DNA from: Flavobacterium sp.
GTDB taxonomy: Bacteria; Bacteroidota; Bacteroidia; Flavobacteriales; Flavobacteriaceae
Length of the DNA: 64,000 nt
Reading direction: 5' to 3'
Assembly (NCBI RefSeq): GCF_029945805.1
Contig: NZ_JAQSDH010000045.1
Coordinates: 62,001-126,000 of the forward strand
The position numbers and the translations under genes are program-made. The notes beneath the pieces were generated by a model, which saw nothing but the letters and a program-made list of their open reading frames with translations, did no database searches and was not told the DNA's origin. Of this stretch, positions 50,525-59,535 are shown in pieces; positions within the stretch are counted from its first letter, which is position 1; each line of letters starts with the position of its first letter.

Positions 50525-51553
50525 ATGGGAGCTACAGTTACTACTGGAAATAATACTGAGAACGGTTGGGGTGGCGGAAATGAGCCAATGGGTGCAGATT
50601 ATGGCAAATTAATGATGTGGTTTTTTATCGTGTCTGATGCTTTAACTTTTACGGGATTTCTTGCTGCATATGGCTTTTCAAGATTTAAATTCATTGACAA
50701 TTGGCCTATTGCGGACGAAGTGTTTACACACTTTCCATTTTTGCACGGTGTTGAAGCACCGATGTACTATGTGGCATTAATGACTTTTATTTTGATTTTT
50801 TCTTCTGTTACGATGGTATTGGCTGTAGATGCTGGCCATCAAATGAAACAAAGTAAAGTAGCGTTCTATATGTTCTTGACTATAATCGGAGGTGTAATCT
50901 TCGTTGGCTCACAAGCATGGGAATGGAAAAATTTTATCAAAGGTGAATATGGCGCTATTGAAACTAAAGGAGGAAGCATTATTCAATTTGTTGATAAAGA
51001 CGGTAAAAGATTAAAATTAGAACAAGTTGTTGTTCTACTTCCTGAAGAAAGAGAGCAATTAACAAGAAGCAAAGGAAAGTGGTTCATGGAAGAAGGATCT
51101 TTACCAACCTACTCTGTAGCTGAAGTTCAAGCTGGTTTCAAGGCACATCCTGATTATTTAATCCGAACAGAAAAAATATACAGAGACACCAAAGAAGATA
51201 AAGAAAATAAAGCACTACAACCAGGCTTAAATAAAAATAAACACAGAGAGATCTTAACTAGAGCGGAGTCTGAGAAAATGGTATCTAATGCAGCCATTGT
51301 TGTAGAAGGTGCTAATTTGCATCACAACGAATACGGTAGTAAATTATTTGCTGACTTCTTCTTCTTCATAACTGGATTCCACGGATTCCACGTTTTCTCT
51401 GGAGTAGTTATTAATTTCATCGTTTTCTTAAACGTTGTTTTAGGAACCTACGAAAAAAGAAAATCTTATGAAATGGTAGAGAAGGTTGGACTTTATTGGC
51501 ACTTTGTCGATTTAGTTTGGGTATTCGTATTTACATTCTTCTACCTAGTTTAA
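50525..51553 (+). CDS. Cytochrome c oxidase subunit III, long form with large loop
   Basis: The 342-residue protein has the same C-terminal pattern as the neighbour (HGFHVFSGVVINFIVF, KVGLYWHFVDLVWVFVFTFFYLV) and the N-terminal helix pair. Residues about 141-265 form a charged hydrophilic insert (IQFVDKDGKRLKLEQVV, KAHPDYLIRTEKIYRDTKEDKENK) between helices that most subunits III lack. The two homologues in tandem suggest paralogous subunits in one oxidase or two variants. The insert probably lies in the periplasm or at the subunit surface. Confidence 0.92.
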   Translation: MGATVTTGNNTENGWGGGNEPMGADYGKLMMWFFIVSDALTFTGFLAAYGFSRFKFIDNWPIADEVFTHFPFLHGVEAPMYYVALMTFILIFSSVTMVLAVDAGHQMKQSKVAFYMFLTIIGGVIFVGSQAWEWKNFIKGEYGAIETKGGSIIQFVDKDGKRLKLEQVVVLLPEEREQLTRSKGKWFMEEGSLPTYSVAEVQAGFKAHPDYLIRTEKIYRDTKEDKENKALQPGLNKNKHREILTRAESEKMVSNAAIVVEGANLHHNEYGSKLFADFFFFITGFHGFHVFSGVVINFIVFLNVVLGTYEKRKSYEMVEKVGLYWHFVDLVWVFVFTFFYLV

Positions 51554-51572
51554 TTTTAGAAAATTATATATT

Positions 51573-51932
51573 ATGTCACACGCACACGGAGAATACGTAT
51601 CAAACACAAAAAAAATCTGGCTAGTATTTATACTTTTATCTGTAGTTACTACAGTGGAGGTCTATTTAGGAATTTCAAGACCTAGCTTTTTATATATGAA
51701 TAACTTCATTAGCATGAACTTGCTGAACTGGGTTTTCATTATACTAACACTTTATAAAGCATATTACATTGTATGGGCATTTATGCACATGGAAGGCGAG
51801 AAAAGCAATCTAAGATGGGCAGTTGTTTCAACAGTTATCTTCTTGGCATTGTATTTACTATTCATTCTTTTAGTTGAAGCTGACTATGTTTTTGAGGTTT
51901 TTAAAAATGCCACCATCAAGTGGAATTTTTAA
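51573..51932 (+). CDS. Cytochrome c oxidase subunit IV family protein
   Basis: A 119-residue membrane protein with three helices: KIWLVFILLSVVTTVEVYLGI, NWVFIILTLYKAYYIVWAFMHMEGEK and LRWAVVSTVIFLALYLLFILLVEADYVF. This is the prokaryotic COX4 pattern, with a His-rich start (MSHAHGEY). It follows subunit III by 19 bp and is ended by a terminator. Confidence 0.93.
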   Translation: MSHAHGEYVSNTKKIWLVFILLSVVTTVEVYLGISRPSFLYMNNFISMNLLNWVFIILTLYKAYYIVWAFMHMEGEKSNLRWAVVSTVIFLALYLLFILLVEADYVFEVFKNATIKWNF

Positions 51933-51950
51933 CATTATATTAATTCAAAA

Positions 51951-51989
51951 AAAGTCCCGTCAAGTTACAGAACATGGCGGGATTTTTTT
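51951..51989 (+). terminator. Terminator after coxIV, partly overlapping the next promoter
   Basis: Stem AAAGTCCCGTCA / TGGCGGGATTT with two wobbles, followed by seven Ts. The last bases of the T tract merge into the -7 box TATTTTTG (51989-51996) of the next gene. Confidence 0.9.
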
Positions 51990-51996
51990 ATTTTTG
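51989..51996 (+). promoter_or_regulatory. -7 box TATTTTTG for the SCO-like gene
   Basis: Exact TAnnTTTG match 22 bases before the ATG at 52019, directly after the coxIV terminator. No clear TTG at -33. Confidence 0.55.
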
Positions 51997-52018
51997 TAAA
52001 TCCATTTTTACTATTTAA

Positions 52019-52678
52019 ATGAAAAAAAAAATTGTCCTCTTCGTATTGTTCATTTTGCCCTTAGTTGCTTACCTTTTCTTTGCTTCCGGCGTAAATAGTT
52101 TTGTGTCACTTCCAACAATTACCAAAAATATTCCTGAGATCAGTACTTGGAAAACATTGGACAATAAACCCGTTACTTTAACCAATAAAATTACCATTCT
52201 AGGGTTTACCGGAAACGAAGTACTCAAGAACAAAGGCAACTTCTTCAACCTTTATGAAATTATTTACACTAAATATAAAGATTTTAAAGACTTTCAAGTG
52301 GTGATGATACTTCCTGACGGAACGCAAAGCCAAATACAAGAGTTACTCAAAGTAGATTTAGATCAATTAGGAACTCGCAAAGGATGGAGTTTTGTTTTTG
52401 CTTCACCAGCAGAAATAAATTCGTTTTATAACAAACTGGAATTGGTTGATAAATTAGATGCTACATTGGGAACACCAAATGTATATATAGTAGATAAAAA
52501 AAGAAACCTAAGAGGACGAAAAGGAGAAGATCAAAAAGGAAAACCAGAATATAAAGAAGGCTATAACACCGTACTTGCCTCTGACCTTTACAATAAAATG
52601 ATGGACGACATGAAAGTTATTATTTATGAATATCGTGCCGCAATGAAAAGAAACCACAATGCAACAAGGAAAATCTAG
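52019..52678 (+). CDS. Membrane-anchored thioredoxin-fold protein without active-site cysteines
   Basis: The 219-residue protein has an N-terminal membrane anchor (IVLFVLFILPLVAYLFFASG) and a thioredoxin-like core: ITILGFTGNEVLKN in place of the redox CxxxC site, DFQVVMILPDG, GWSFVFASPAEINSFY and GTPNVYIVDKKRNLRGR. There is no Cys in the protein. It therefore cannot do thiol chemistry, but may act as a scaffold in oxidase assembly. It lies 10 bp upstream of the true SCO gene. Confidence 0.82.
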   Translation: MKKKIVLFVLFILPLVAYLFFASGVNSFVSLPTITKNIPEISTWKTLDNKPVTLTNKITILGFTGNEVLKNKGNFFNLYEIIYTKYKDFKDFQVVMILPDGTQSQIQELLKVDLDQLGTRKGWSFVFASPAEINSFYNKLELVDKLDATLGTPNVYIVDKKRNLRGRKGEDQKGKPEYKEGYNTVLASDLYNKMMDDMKVIIYEYRAAMKRNHNATRKI

Positions 52679-52688
52679 ATAAAGTAGA

Positions 52689-53372
52689 ATGAAAAATAAA
52701 TCATACATCGGATTATCATTCATCGTACTGGTTTTCGGAATTATTTTTATTCCAAGAATTATTGAACGATTTAAGAACGGAACCGTAGTTCAGGGAGATC
52801 GATTGGATGCTGTTTCAAATCATAAAAATCCAAAAACTGGTCTACTAAAAATTGGTCCCGCACCAAAATTTGAATTAACAGATCAGGATGGAAAAAAGAT
52901 TACCAATGAAACCTACAAAGGAAAAGTATATTTAGTAGAATTCTTCTTTTCAACTTGTCCTTCTATTTGTCCAATTATGAATAAAAACATGGTAGACATT
53001 CAGAATAATTTTTTTGGCAATCCAAATTTTGGAATTGCTTCTATTACGATAAATCCAGAAAATGATACTGTAGCGGTTTTGAAAAAACATGCGGAAGAAA
53101 TTGGTGTAAAATCGTCTAATTGGCATTTATTAACTGGAGATAAAGAATATATATTCAACATTGCCAACAAAGGATTTAACCTGTACGCAGGAGAAAATAA
53201 AAATGTAAAAGGCGGATTTGAACATTCTGGACTATTTGCATTAATTGACAAAAACGGAAATATCCGTTGCAGAAATGATGATTTTGGAAATCCAATTTTG
53301 TATTACGACGGATTAGAAAAAAAAGGAGTTAAAGCTGTTAAGGAAGATATTAAAAAACTTTTAAATGAATAA
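52689..53372 (+). CDS. SCO1/SenC family copper chaperone for cytochrome oxidase
   Basis: A 227-residue protein with a membrane anchor (YIGLSFIVLVFGIIFIPRII) and a thioredoxin-like domain with copper site CPSIC (Cys90, Cys94) and the third ligand His179 in FEHSGLFALID. It delivers copper to, or reduces, the CuA site of oxidase subunit II in the periplasm. It overlaps the DUF420 gene by 8 bp. Confidence 0.95.
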   Translation: MKNKSYIGLSFIVLVFGIIFIPRIIERFKNGTVVQGDRLDAVSNHKNPKTGLLKIGPAPKFELTDQDGKKITNETYKGKVYLVEFFFSTCPSICPIMNKNMVDIQNNFFGNPNFGIASITINPENDTVAVLKKHAEEIGVKSSNWHLLTGDKEYIFNIANKGFNLYAGENKNVKGGFEHSGLFALIDKNGNIRCRNDDFGNPILYYDGLEKKGVKAVKEDIKKLLNE

Positions 53373-53958
53373 TATAGACAATCAAACACTCGAGCGACGA
53401 TTTAAGCTTCCGATAATTTTAGTATCCATTGTAATTCCGATAGCTGTAGCGGTATTATTCTCTATTAAACTTAAAGATTTTGGGATTCAAGTAGAGCCAC
53501 TTTCCTTTTTACCTCCAATTTACGCTTCTATAAACGGACTTACCGCTTTGTTTTTAGTCATGGGTGTACTAGCGATTAAAAATAAAAACCAAAAGGTACA
53601 CCAGCGATTTATGACTTCCGCAATTGCATGTTCAATAGTGTTCTTGGTGATGTATGTGGCTTATCACTTGACTGCAGATTCTACTGTTTATGGCGATATC
53701 GACGGTAATAAAATTTTGGATACTACGGAAAAAACTAATGTAGGTTCAATGCGTTTAGTCTATTTGTTTATTTTGTTTTCGCATATTTTACTTTCCATTA
53801 TTATTATTCCGTTAGTTTTAATAACTTATGTAAGAGCATTATCTTCCAGATTTGATAAACATAGAAAAATAGCTAAAATTACTTTTCCAATTTGGTTGTA
53901 TGTTGCCGTTACTGGAGTTGTAGTTTATTTAATGATTTCACCTTATTATGCAAATTAA
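53365..53958 (+). CDS. DUF420 domain membrane protein
   Basis: A 197-residue protein with five membrane helices. Motifs include LPPIYASINGLTALFLVMG, KVHQRFMTSAIACSIVFLVMYVAYHL, FILFSHILLSIIIIPLVLITYVRAL and KHRKIAKITFPIWLYVAVTGVVVYLM, matching DUF420 (CtaM/YozB type). These are involved in aa3 oxidase assembly in Gram-positive bacteria; the role here is likely similar. It overlaps the SCO gene by 8 bp and the next gene by 11 bp. Confidence 0.92.
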   Translation: MNNIDNQTLERRFKLPIILVSIVIPIAVAVLFSIKLKDFGIQVEPLSFLPPIYASINGLTALFLVMGVLAIKNKNQKVHQRFMTSAIACSIVFLVMYVAYHLTADSTVYGDIDGNKILDTTEKTNVGSMRLVYLFILFSHILLSIIIIPLVLITYVRALSSRFDKHRKIAKITFPIWLYVAVTGVVVYLMISPYYAN

Positions 53959-54226
53959 AAATAAAAAAGGGAAAAGGGAGAAGGGGAAAGTTTTAATTTT
54001 ATTCCTTTTTACTTTTTGCTTATCCCTTTCTGCTAATGCACAATGCGCCATGTGCCGAGCTTCATTGGAAAGTGAGGGTAATAAAATAAAAGTTGAGGCT
54101 GTAAATGACGGAATCGTGTTACTAATGGCGGTTCCTTATATAATTGTAGCCGTAATTGGATTTGTTATCTACAAAATGTATTATAAGAAATCAAAAACCG
54201 AAGAAAAGCTGCTTACTAAAAACTGA
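53948..54226 (+). CDS. Small exported membrane protein with a CAMC motif
   Basis: The 92-residue protein has a signal peptide (VLILFLFTFCLSLSANAQ), then at once CAMC (Cys33, Cys36) on the periplasmic side, a soluble stretch of about 20 residues and one membrane helix (GIVLLMAVPYIIVAVIGFVIYKMYY). The 11-bp overlap with the DUF420 gene makes coupling certain. No named family is known to me. The CxxC could hold copper or heme, or act as a thiol in oxidase assembly. Confidence 0.78.
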   Translation: MQIKNKKGKREKGKVLILFLFTFCLSLSANAQCAMCRASLESEGNKIKVEAVNDGIVLLMAVPYIIVAVIGFVIYKMYYKKSKTEEKLLTKN

Positions 54227-54236
54227 ACACTTTTCT

Positions 54237-55628
54237 TTACTCCATTCCGTCAATCCTTACGTTCATTTTACCAGTTGTGGTTATAAATGCAATTAGCGCT
54301 TTATTGGTTACTTCTATTTTTTCAAATTCGAAATCATTTGTGGTCCCATTAACAAAAACCCCTTTCATTGGAGAATAATTATTCAGATAAGGCAAAAGAC
54401 TTTTTTTACCTTCTTCTAAATTTTCTTTAATAGAATAACGGCAATTTTCTTGTATTTTTTTCAAAATCACTCCTTGCATTAACCAATTAGCAGTTCTTGT
54501 CAATAATCCTTTTGTATTCAAAACATAATCCATCTGATCAAAATAAATTTCTTTCGTTATCGCATTATAATTTGGTATTCCAGAAAGGTAAATGGTTCCG
54601 TTAATGCTGCCTGACATTTCTAAGGCTATTATAATTTTACTGTCTTTTTGCCAAAGCGAAACATTCTGAACCACAATTTTTCTGCTGCCCGATACAAATT
54701 CTTTCCCTTTAAAATTACTCGAAATAATTCTAGAAGCACTTTCATAAGTGGAAATCGCTGCAATATTTGCCGTTAATTTTTCAGGGATTTTTGTCACTGC
54801 CTTAAACTGAATATCTTTTCGATCAAAAGTGTTTTTAGGTTTCAATCCAACCATAGTTTGCATACTGCACTTTAACCCCAAATCCATATTGATTTTTGCT
54901 TTTCCTAGAACGGCATCTGTAACATAAACTTCAACAGGAATTAATTTAAACCAAGTCTGATATTGCTCACTCGTTAAAAAAGGCACACTTATTTTTTCTA
55001 AAACATCCAAAACATAAGGTTTAAAATCACAAGAACTTTCAATGGCATCATCGATTTTTTTAGCGATTTTCGATTTAAATATAGAAAGCGTTGGATTAAT
55101 TATATAGGTAATAGGCACGTTTTTCCCTGCGACACTAATTGACGGACTTTCAGACCATTCAAAATTATCAATCTTAGAAATTGTTGACATTTTCCAATTA
55201 GACAATTTTACCTCGCTGGTCATCGTAATAATTCCGTTTAAATTGATTTCACGTGTGTCATTCATTCCCATAAATTCGGTACCATACTTGAATCTTGACC
55301 AAATCTTAAGCGGTAGAATAGTTTGAATCTTGCCGTTTTTTTCAATCAGGCGGATTGGACCTGTCTTGGTGATTTTCATTTCAGTTTTATCATCTTCCAA
55401 GTTGGAGTCATTATAAATTTCACCGTTAAGTGTTTTATTAAGTTGCGCTTCAATTTCCTTTAACGAAATTTCCAGTGGCATATTTACGAAAGAAGTTTTG
55501 GTAGTATAAACCATCGGCGCATCATCGGAAGGTAATGGCTTTAGAGCATCAATTTTTTGAGTTGTAGAACATCCATTAAAAAAGAGCGAAAAAAATAAGA
55601 TGTAAAGCGTTACTTTGAATGTCGACAT
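54237..55628 (-). CDS. DUF4403 family lipoprotein
   Basis: A 463-residue protein with a lipoprotein signal (LYILFFSLFFNGC) and DUF4403 features: MPLEISLKEIEAQLNKTLNG near the N-terminus and long beta-rich repeats (GLKCSMQTMVGLKPK, IYLSGIPNYNAITKEIYFDQMDYVLNTKG). These resemble lipid-binding tubular BPI/SMP folds of the envelope. Role unknown. It is convergent with the oxidase operon (10 bp between stops), and I see no terminator between them. Confidence 0.9.
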   Translation of the reverse strand: MSTFKVTLYILFFSLFFNGCSTTQKIDALKPLPSDDAPMVYTTKTSFVNMPLEISLKEIEAQLNKTLNGEIYNDSNLEDDKTEMKITKTGPIRLIEKNGKIQTILPLKIWSRFKYGTEFMGMNDTREINLNGIITMTSEVKLSNWKMSTISKIDNFEWSESPSISVAGKNVPITYIINPTLSIFKSKIAKKIDDAIESSCDFKPYVLDVLEKISVPFLTSEQYQTWFKLIPVEVYVTDAVLGKAKINMDLGLKCSMQTMVGLKPKNTFDRKDIQFKAVTKIPEKLTANIAAISTYESASRIISSNFKGKEFVSGSRKIVVQNVSLWQKDSKIIIALEMSGSINGTIYLSGIPNYNAITKEIYFDQMDYVLNTKGLLTRTANWLMQGVILKKIQENCRYSIKENLEEGKKSLLPYLNNYSPMKGVFVNGTTNDFEFEKIEVTNKALIAFITTTGKMNVRIDGME

Positions 55629-55747
55629 TTGCTGAATAATTTTTGGTAAAAATAAAAGTAAAAAATTTAATAATCCTGTAACAATATCAAAAAAGACAAG
55701 TCTAAGTTGGTATGTCTTTTAAAAAGGGTTTAGAAGGCAAAAAATTA

Positions 55748-55755
55748 TATCTTTG
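55748..55755 (+). promoter_or_regulatory. -7 box TATCTTTG for the second tolC
   Basis: Exact TAnnTTTG match 38 bases before the ATG at 55794; no convincing TTG at -33. Confidence 0.5.
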
Positions 55756-55793
55756 TTTACCTGAACCGCTGAAGTTTGCAAACCCATTTTACT

Positions 55794-57125
55794 ATGAAAT
55801 ACAGCTTACGAAAATTAGCATTACTTTTTATTTTGCCATTAGGCTTTTCAGCCAATGCACAAGTTAAAAACTGGACGCTGGAAGAATGTGTTGAATATGC
55901 TTTGAAAAACAACATTTCAATCAAACAATCTGAATTAGACTTAAAAATATCAGATATAGAGAAACTTGAAGCTCTTGGTAATTTCATTCCCAATGTATCT
56001 GGATCGGCAAATTATGGCATCAATACCGGTACTAATATAAACCCAACAACAAACCAATTTGAGAACCAATCGTTCCGTTCTGCCTCAGCAAATATAAATA
56101 CGAGTATTAATTTATTTAACGGTTTATTAAACTGGAAAAATGTGCAGCGTGTGAAGCTTAATAAAATGGCTAACACATATCGATTAGACAAAATGAAAGA
56201 TGATATTGCACTTTCTGTCGCCAATTCTTATCTACAGATTTTATTCAATAAAGAACAACTGAAAGTTTTAGTGAACCAAAATAAAATTACGAAAGAAAAC
56301 CTTATTAGAACCAACGAGTTAATTAAAGCCGGAACACTTCCTGCTGGCGATATTTACGATTTGAATGCAACTGATGCTTCTCAGGAACAACAAATTATTG
56401 TAGCACAAAATACTTTAATTATTTCTAAATTGGCTTTGGCACAAACTCTTTTACTAGAAGATTACGCTAATTTTGATGTTGGTGTTGAAGAAATGGCAAT
56501 TCCTAAAACAGAAATTCTGCTGCAAACGCCACAAGCAATTATACAAAAAGCCAAAGAAGTTGTTAATGATATAAAAATTGCACAAGCAAACGTTGATGTT
56601 TCTACGAAAGATATAGAAATTACTCGTGCCGGATATTTGCCCACATTAGCCGGATTTGCCAGTTATAATACACGATGGTCACAAACGATTCCCATCGGAT
56701 TTGTGGACCAACTTTCTCTTTTTGATGGTACCAATATTGGCTTACAATTGAACGTTCCCGTTTTAAATGGGTTTGCTACTCGTGGTAGAGTTCAAAGGAG
56801 TAAAATCAGTCAGGAAAAAAGTAAATTAGTTTTAAACCAAGCAGATTTAGATTTAGAACGAACTGTTTTTCAAGCGTATAACGATTTGAAAACGGCAAAA
56901 GCGGCTTATGAAGCAGCATTAAAAACTTCGGAAGCACGTAAATTCGCTCAAGGATTTTCTAAAGAGCGATACGATGTTGGACTTTTAAATTCATTTGATT
57001 ACAGTCAAGCCTTATTGGCTTATGAAAATGCTCAATCAGAAGTGCTTCGGGCAAAATACGATTATATTTTTAAAATTAAATTACTCGAGTTTTATTTTGG
57101 AATCCCAATTATTCAAAAACAATAA
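55794..57125 (+). CDS. TolC family outer-membrane channel, second copy
   Basis: The start at 55794 begins a signal peptide (LALLFILPLGFSANAQ). The 443-residue protein has the TolC repeat structure: WTLEECVEYALKNNISIKQSELDL, NTSINLFNGLLNWKNVQR, then LNVPVLNGFATRGRVQRSKISQEK and YDVGLLNSFDYSQALLAYENA. It is followed after 3 bp by an adaptor gene, but no pump follows. Confidence 0.92.
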   Translation: MKYSLRKLALLFILPLGFSANAQVKNWTLEECVEYALKNNISIKQSELDLKISDIEKLEALGNFIPNVSGSANYGINTGTNINPTTNQFENQSFRSASANINTSINLFNGLLNWKNVQRVKLNKMANTYRLDKMKDDIALSVANSYLQILFNKEQLKVLVNQNKITKENLIRTNELIKAGTLPAGDIYDLNATDASQEQQIIVAQNTLIISKLALAQTLLLEDYANFDVGVEEMAIPKTEILLQTPQAIIQKAKEVVNDIKIAQANVDVSTKDIEITRAGYLPTLAGFASYNTRWSQTIPIGFVDQLSLFDGTNIGLQLNVPVLNGFATRGRVQRSKISQEKSKLVLNQADLDLERTVFQAYNDLKTAKAAYEAALKTSEARKFAQGFSKERYDVGLLNSFDYSQALLAYENAQSEVLRAKYDYIFKIKLLEFYFGIPIIQKQ

Positions 57126-57128
57126 ATT

Positions 57129-58427
57129 ATGTCAAAAAAGAAAGTTTACATACTCATTGCCGTTGTTATCCTATTAATTATAGCGCTTGTCGTCTTAAAA
57201 TCAAAAGGAATTATTGGCAACAACGATGATTCAACAGAAGTAGAAACTGCTAAAGTTGATGCAATCACTATTGTAGAAACGGTTTCGGCAACGGGAAAAA
57301 TCCAGCCAGAAATTGAAGTTAAAATATCTTCTGAGGTATCGGGAGAAATCATCGCTTTACCAATTAAGGAAGGACAAGTGGTGAAAAAAGGAGATTTATT
57401 AGTTAAGATAAATCCGGATTTATATACTTCAGGTTACAACAGAACAGTCTCTAATTTATCAGGTTCAAAAGCTGGATTAAGTCAGGCCGATGCCTCGTTT
57501 AAAGAAGCGAAAGCCAGTTATGACCGAAGCAAGACTTTATTTGATAAAGGTATTATTTCTAAATCAGATTGGGATAAAGCTATAGCGGCATTTGAAGGAG
57601 CAAAAGCGAACAAAGAATCGGCTTATTACACTGTTCAAAGTGCGAACGCCACCGTAATGGAAGCCAAAGATAACCTCGGAAGAACTACGATTTATGCGCC
57701 AGCAGACGGAACAATATCTTCACTTGGCGTTGAATTGGGAGAACGCGTTTTGGGAACACAACAAATGACAGGAACTGAAATTTTGAGAGTTGCCAATTTG
57801 AATAATATGGAGGTTGAAGTTGATGTTAATGAAAATGACATCGTTAAAATTAGCATTGGTGATAGTACAAAAATTCAGGTTGACGCTTACCTTAAAAAGG
57901 AATTCAAAGGAATTGTTACGAGTATTTCCAATTCAGCAAGTGCGGCTACAACAGCCGATCAAGTAACCAATTTCAAAGTAAAAGTAAGAATCCTTAAAGA
58001 ATCGTATGAAGATTTACTAGAAGGAAAACCACTAACTTATTCTCCTTTCCGTCCGGGAATGACCGCTACGGTTGACATTATTACCAAAAGAAAAGAAAAC
58101 GTTATTGGAGTGCCCATAAGCTCTGTAGTGGTGAAAAGCGATACGGCAGCAACTAAAAAATTCGAAGTAAAAGATGAACCTCAAGACAAAAAAATTGTTG
58201 CTAAAAGCGACAAAAAGTTTGAGTGTGTTTTTGTGAAAGATGGTACTAAGGCGAAAATCAGAATTGTAAAAACAGGTATTCAAGACGATACCAATATTGA
58301 AATTATTTCTGGCTTGAAAAAAGGCGACGTTGTTATTACTGGCCCTTACACAACGGTAACCAAAGACTTAAATTCGGGCGATAAAGTCAAATTAAAGAAA
58401 GAATCTGATTCTAAAGGCAAAAAATAA
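57129..58427 (+). CDS. Periplasmic adaptor (MacA/HlyD type)
   Basis: The 432-residue protein has an N-terminal membrane anchor (YILIAVVILLIIALVVL), lipoyl-like domain (GEIIALPIKEGQVVKKGDLLVKI), coiled-coil (SGSKAGLSQADASFKEAKASYDRS), the APADGTISSLGVELGERV barrel segment and a C-terminal membrane-proximal domain. The single-span, non-lipidated N-terminus and layout are those of MacA adaptors that work with ABC permeases (MacB). The permease is not next to it; tsaB follows after 5 bp. Confidence 0.9.
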   Translation: MSKKKVYILIAVVILLIIALVVLKSKGIIGNNDDSTEVETAKVDAITIVETVSATGKIQPEIEVKISSEVSGEIIALPIKEGQVVKKGDLLVKINPDLYTSGYNRTVSNLSGSKAGLSQADASFKEAKASYDRSKTLFDKGIISKSDWDKAIAAFEGAKANKESAYYTVQSANATVMEAKDNLGRTTIYAPADGTISSLGVELGERVLGTQQMTGTEILRVANLNNMEVEVDVNENDIVKISIGDSTKIQVDAYLKKEFKGIVTSISNSASAATTADQVTNFKVKVRILKESYEDLLEGKPLTYSPFRPGMTATVDIITKRKENVIGVPISSVVVKSDTAATKKFEVKDEPQDKKIVAKSDKKFECVFVKDGTKAKIRIVKTGIQDDTNIEIISGLKKGDVVITGPYTTVTKDLNSGDKVKLKKESDSKGKK

Positions 58428-58432
58428 TTATT

Positions 58433-59104
58433 TTGACTTATATCCTCAATATTGAAACGGCAACCAAAAATTGCTCCGTTTCGTTAGCCAAAAATGGAGA
58501 AACTATTTTACGCAAAGAAATTGCAGAACAAGGGTATTCACATGCCGAAAAACTGCACGTTTTTATTGAAGAAATTCTGAAAGAATCTCGCGTTCGCGCT
58601 TCTGATTTAAAGGCAATCGCTGTTAGTAAAGGTCCCGGTTCCTATACCGGTTTGCGCATTGGAGTTTCTACAGCGAAAGGTTTATGCTATGCGTTAGAGA
58701 TTCCCTTGATTTCTGTAGATACTTTACAAGTTATGGCTAAGCAAGTTTCTGTTGAAAATGGATTAATCATTCCTATGATTGATGCTCGTAGAATGGAAGT
58801 GTATAGTGCCGTTTTTGACCCAAAGCACAACAAAATAATGGAAGTTCAAGCTGAAGTTCTAACAGTAGAAAGTTATAGCCAAATGACAGAAGACCTCTTT
58901 ATTATTGGTGATTGTCAAGAAAAATGTAAAACGGTTTTAACTAAAGATCATTTTCATTTTCTTCCACAAATTGTTTTTCCTTCCGCAAATGAGATGAGTG
59001 CACTAAGCTATGATAAGTTTCTAAAAAATGATTTTGAGGATGTGGCTTATTTTGAGCCGTTTTATCTTAAAGATTTTTTAATTTCCAAACCTTCAGAAAA
59101 ATAA
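58433..59104 (+). CDS. tsaB: tRNA threonylcarbamoyladenosine synthesis protein TsaB
   Basis: The gene uses TTG as start, giving the conserved N-terminus MTYILNIETATKNCSVSL; no nearby ATG keeps these residues. The 223-residue ASKHA-fold protein has SHAEKLHVFIEEIL, AVSKGPGSYTGLRIGVSTAKGLCYAL and PMIDARRMEVYSAVF. It forms the TsaBDE complex making t6A37 in tRNAs that read ANN codons. The adaptor gene upstream ends 5 bp away. Confidence 0.94.
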   Translation: MTYILNIETATKNCSVSLAKNGETILRKEIAEQGYSHAEKLHVFIEEILKESRVRASDLKAIAVSKGPGSYTGLRIGVSTAKGLCYALEIPLISVDTLQVMAKQVSVENGLIIPMIDARRMEVYSAVFDPKHNKIMEVQAEVLTVESYSQMTEDLFIIGDCQEKCKTVLTKDHFHFLPQIVFPSANEMSALSYDKFLKNDFEDVAYFEPFYLKDFLISKPSEK

Positions 59105-59535
59105 ATACCAATACTCGCAATGTTTTAAAAGTAATAGAATACTAATTCTGTACTTTTAAAATCTACTTTATAATTTACTAAACTTAAAATGTTCTCCTAT
59201 AAAACTATCGGTTTTACAGGAGCATTTTTTTTGTCCTACTATTTTTTAAAAATGTACACTTTTTGTGTAAAATAGTTTACTATAACAATAGTAATTTTAT
59301 CCTATTATAAATTAATAAATATTAAAAATGGTATTAAATGGCTTACCACCAAAAAATTGTAAAAGACAAATTAATCTACCTCGTCTTTAAACCGTTAGAT
59401 TCTGGAGTTTATTTTTGAAGGTTTGTTATTAAACTTCAGCATACTAAACAAACCATAAAAAAAGCAGCCTCATCTTAAATGTGTCGTGGATGACATAAGA
59501 CAAGACTGCAAATAATTAAAATTATTAGTAAAATT
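59105..59535 (+). promoter_or_regulatory. 431-bp spacer: terminator, promoter and structured leader
   Basis: No gene. From left: the tsaB terminator (59188-59232), AT-rich DNA, an exact -7 box TATTTTTG at 59410-59417 (no good -33), and a leader of about 110 nt. Nested complementary segments at 59464-59509 (GCAG/CTGC, TCTTA/TAAGA, TGT/ACA) may fold upstream of the start at 59536. Confidence 0.5.
59188..59232 (+). terminator. Terminator of tsaB
   Basis: A stem of AATG-CTCCT-TAAAAC against GTTTTA-AGGAG-CATT (one bulge, one mismatch), followed by eight Ts. Confidence 0.88.
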
